The notes below the pieces were generated by a model. That model ran no database searches. It was given only the letters and a program-made list of their open reading frames with translations, and was not told where the DNA came from. Shown in pieces: positions 5,702 to 6,010 of a DNA stretch of 6,010 bases. The stretch covers positions 1 to 6,010 of the forward strand of contig JAEYON010000137.1 of NCBI GenBank assembly GCA_023411645.1, in the 5' to 3' direction. Source of the stretch: Bacillota bacterium. GTDB taxonomy: Bacteria > Bacillota > Clostridia > Acetivibrionales > DTU013. A program made the translations under genes and the position numbers. Positions within the stretch are counted from its first letter, which is position 1, and each line of letters opens with the position of its first letter.

Positions 5702-6010
5702 TCACACCACAGCAGCCAGCAGCATAATTCCTTCGTTTTCACGATAGATTCCCGGCAATTGTCCCAATGGGATCGGGTTAACGCCGAGTCCAACTTCTAT
5801 GGTATAGCCGGGCCTTCTGAATTCCTGCAAAAACCAGTCCTTATACCCCGCATATGCTGCCTCGGGTGTTCCTGTCTCTACAGCATAGCCGCTGATAGAC
5901 GCGAACTGGTTTGCTATGGTCAGCGCTATGGGAGGCGCATAATCTTGGAATTGCCAGTAGATGACTTCACCCTGTGTGTGGTAGGCAATGACAAGTCTGA
6001 AATCATGAGC
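5702..6010 (-). CDS. M14 zinc carboxypeptidase, C-terminal part (gamma-D-glutamyl-diamino-acid peptidase type), runs off the window
   Basis: The window holds the last 102 codons of a minus-strand gene ending with TGA (complement of 5702-5704); its start lies beyond 6010. The fragment begins within the catalytic domain. LVIAYHTQGEVIYW (fragment residues 6-19) carries the third zinc-binding histidine (fragment H11, codon 5978-5980), equivalent to His196 of carboxypeptidase A. SGY...AYAGYKDWF (40-60) matches the substrate-loop region. RRPGYTIEVG (65-74) carries the catalytic glutamate (fragment E72, codon 5795-5797), equivalent to Glu270. NPIPLGQLPGIYRENEGIML follows to the end. This pattern is typical of bacterial M14 enzymes that cleave gamma-D-Glu to diaminopimelate bonds in peptidoglycan peptides, used in sporulation, germination or wall recycling. 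Any N-terminal LysM domain would be outside the window. The gene converges on the acyl-CoA synthetase with 26 bases between stop codons and no clear terminator. Confidence 0.88.
   Translation of the reverse strand, partial: AHDFRLVIAYHTQGEVIYWQFQDYAPPIALTIANQFASISGYAVETGTPEAAYAGYKDWFLQEFRRPGYTIEVGLGVNPIPLGQLPGIYRENEGIMLLAAVV

Noticed and set aside
1..6010. Mobile element, CRISPR array, toxin-antitoxin pair, prophage or tRNA.
   Set aside because: No transposase or integrase, no regularly spaced direct repeats with spacers, no paired small genes, and no tRNA-like cloverleaf were seen on either strand.

Overview
The window looks like chromosomal DNA from a low-to-moderate GC Gram-positive anaerobe, most likely a member of the Clostridia. 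This is inferred from strong GGAGG-type ribosome sites, TTG start codons, sigma-A-like promoters, and protein sequences that read like clostridial family members (cyclophilin, LOG protein, KTTTLKIKR-type acyl-CoA synthetase, M14 peptidase of the gamma-D-glutamyl-diamino-acid type). There is no transposase, phage gene, CRISPR array, tRNA or rRNA. No species can be named from sequence alone.

Layout. Positions 1-334 are non-coding. They hold a strong hairpin terminator (about 11-64), a stretch of about 225 bases without a credible gene, and a good promoter at 283-311. That promoter serves a cyclophilin-type peptidyl-prolyl isomerase (335-856). After an 89-base gap on the same strand comes a 487-residue protein with clan GH-A (GH26-like) glycosidase signatures and no signal peptide (TTG start, 946-2409). 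It converges on a LOG-family (TIGR00730) phosphoribohydrolase on the minus strand (2498-3073). The short gap between them contains helically spaced YTGAA repeats.

The LOG gene is divergent from a class I SAM-dependent methyltransferase (3254-3892). The 180-base intergenic region is rich in regulatory structure: a promoter for each gene, a 17-bp palindrome lying over the LOG core promoter, and a perfect 12-bp-arm inverted repeat between the two -35 boxes. The methyltransferase is followed after 49 bases by an AMP-forming long-chain acyl-CoA synthetase (3942-5675), probably in one operon. The right edge holds the C-terminal 102 residues of a minus-strand M14 zinc carboxypeptidase (5702-6010), which converges on the synthetase with only 26 bases between.

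How the genes may work together. Most of the window is housekeeping or accessory metabolism: protein folding, nucleotide-monophosphate cleavage, fatty-acid activation and peptidoglycan peptide hydrolysis. The two items with most room for novelty are the apparently cytoplasmic GH-A-like protein with an unassigned C-terminal domain, and the doubly palindromic divergent control region shared by the LOG gene and the methyltransferase/acyl-CoA synthetase pair. I do not see clear evidence for a wholly new multi-gene system.
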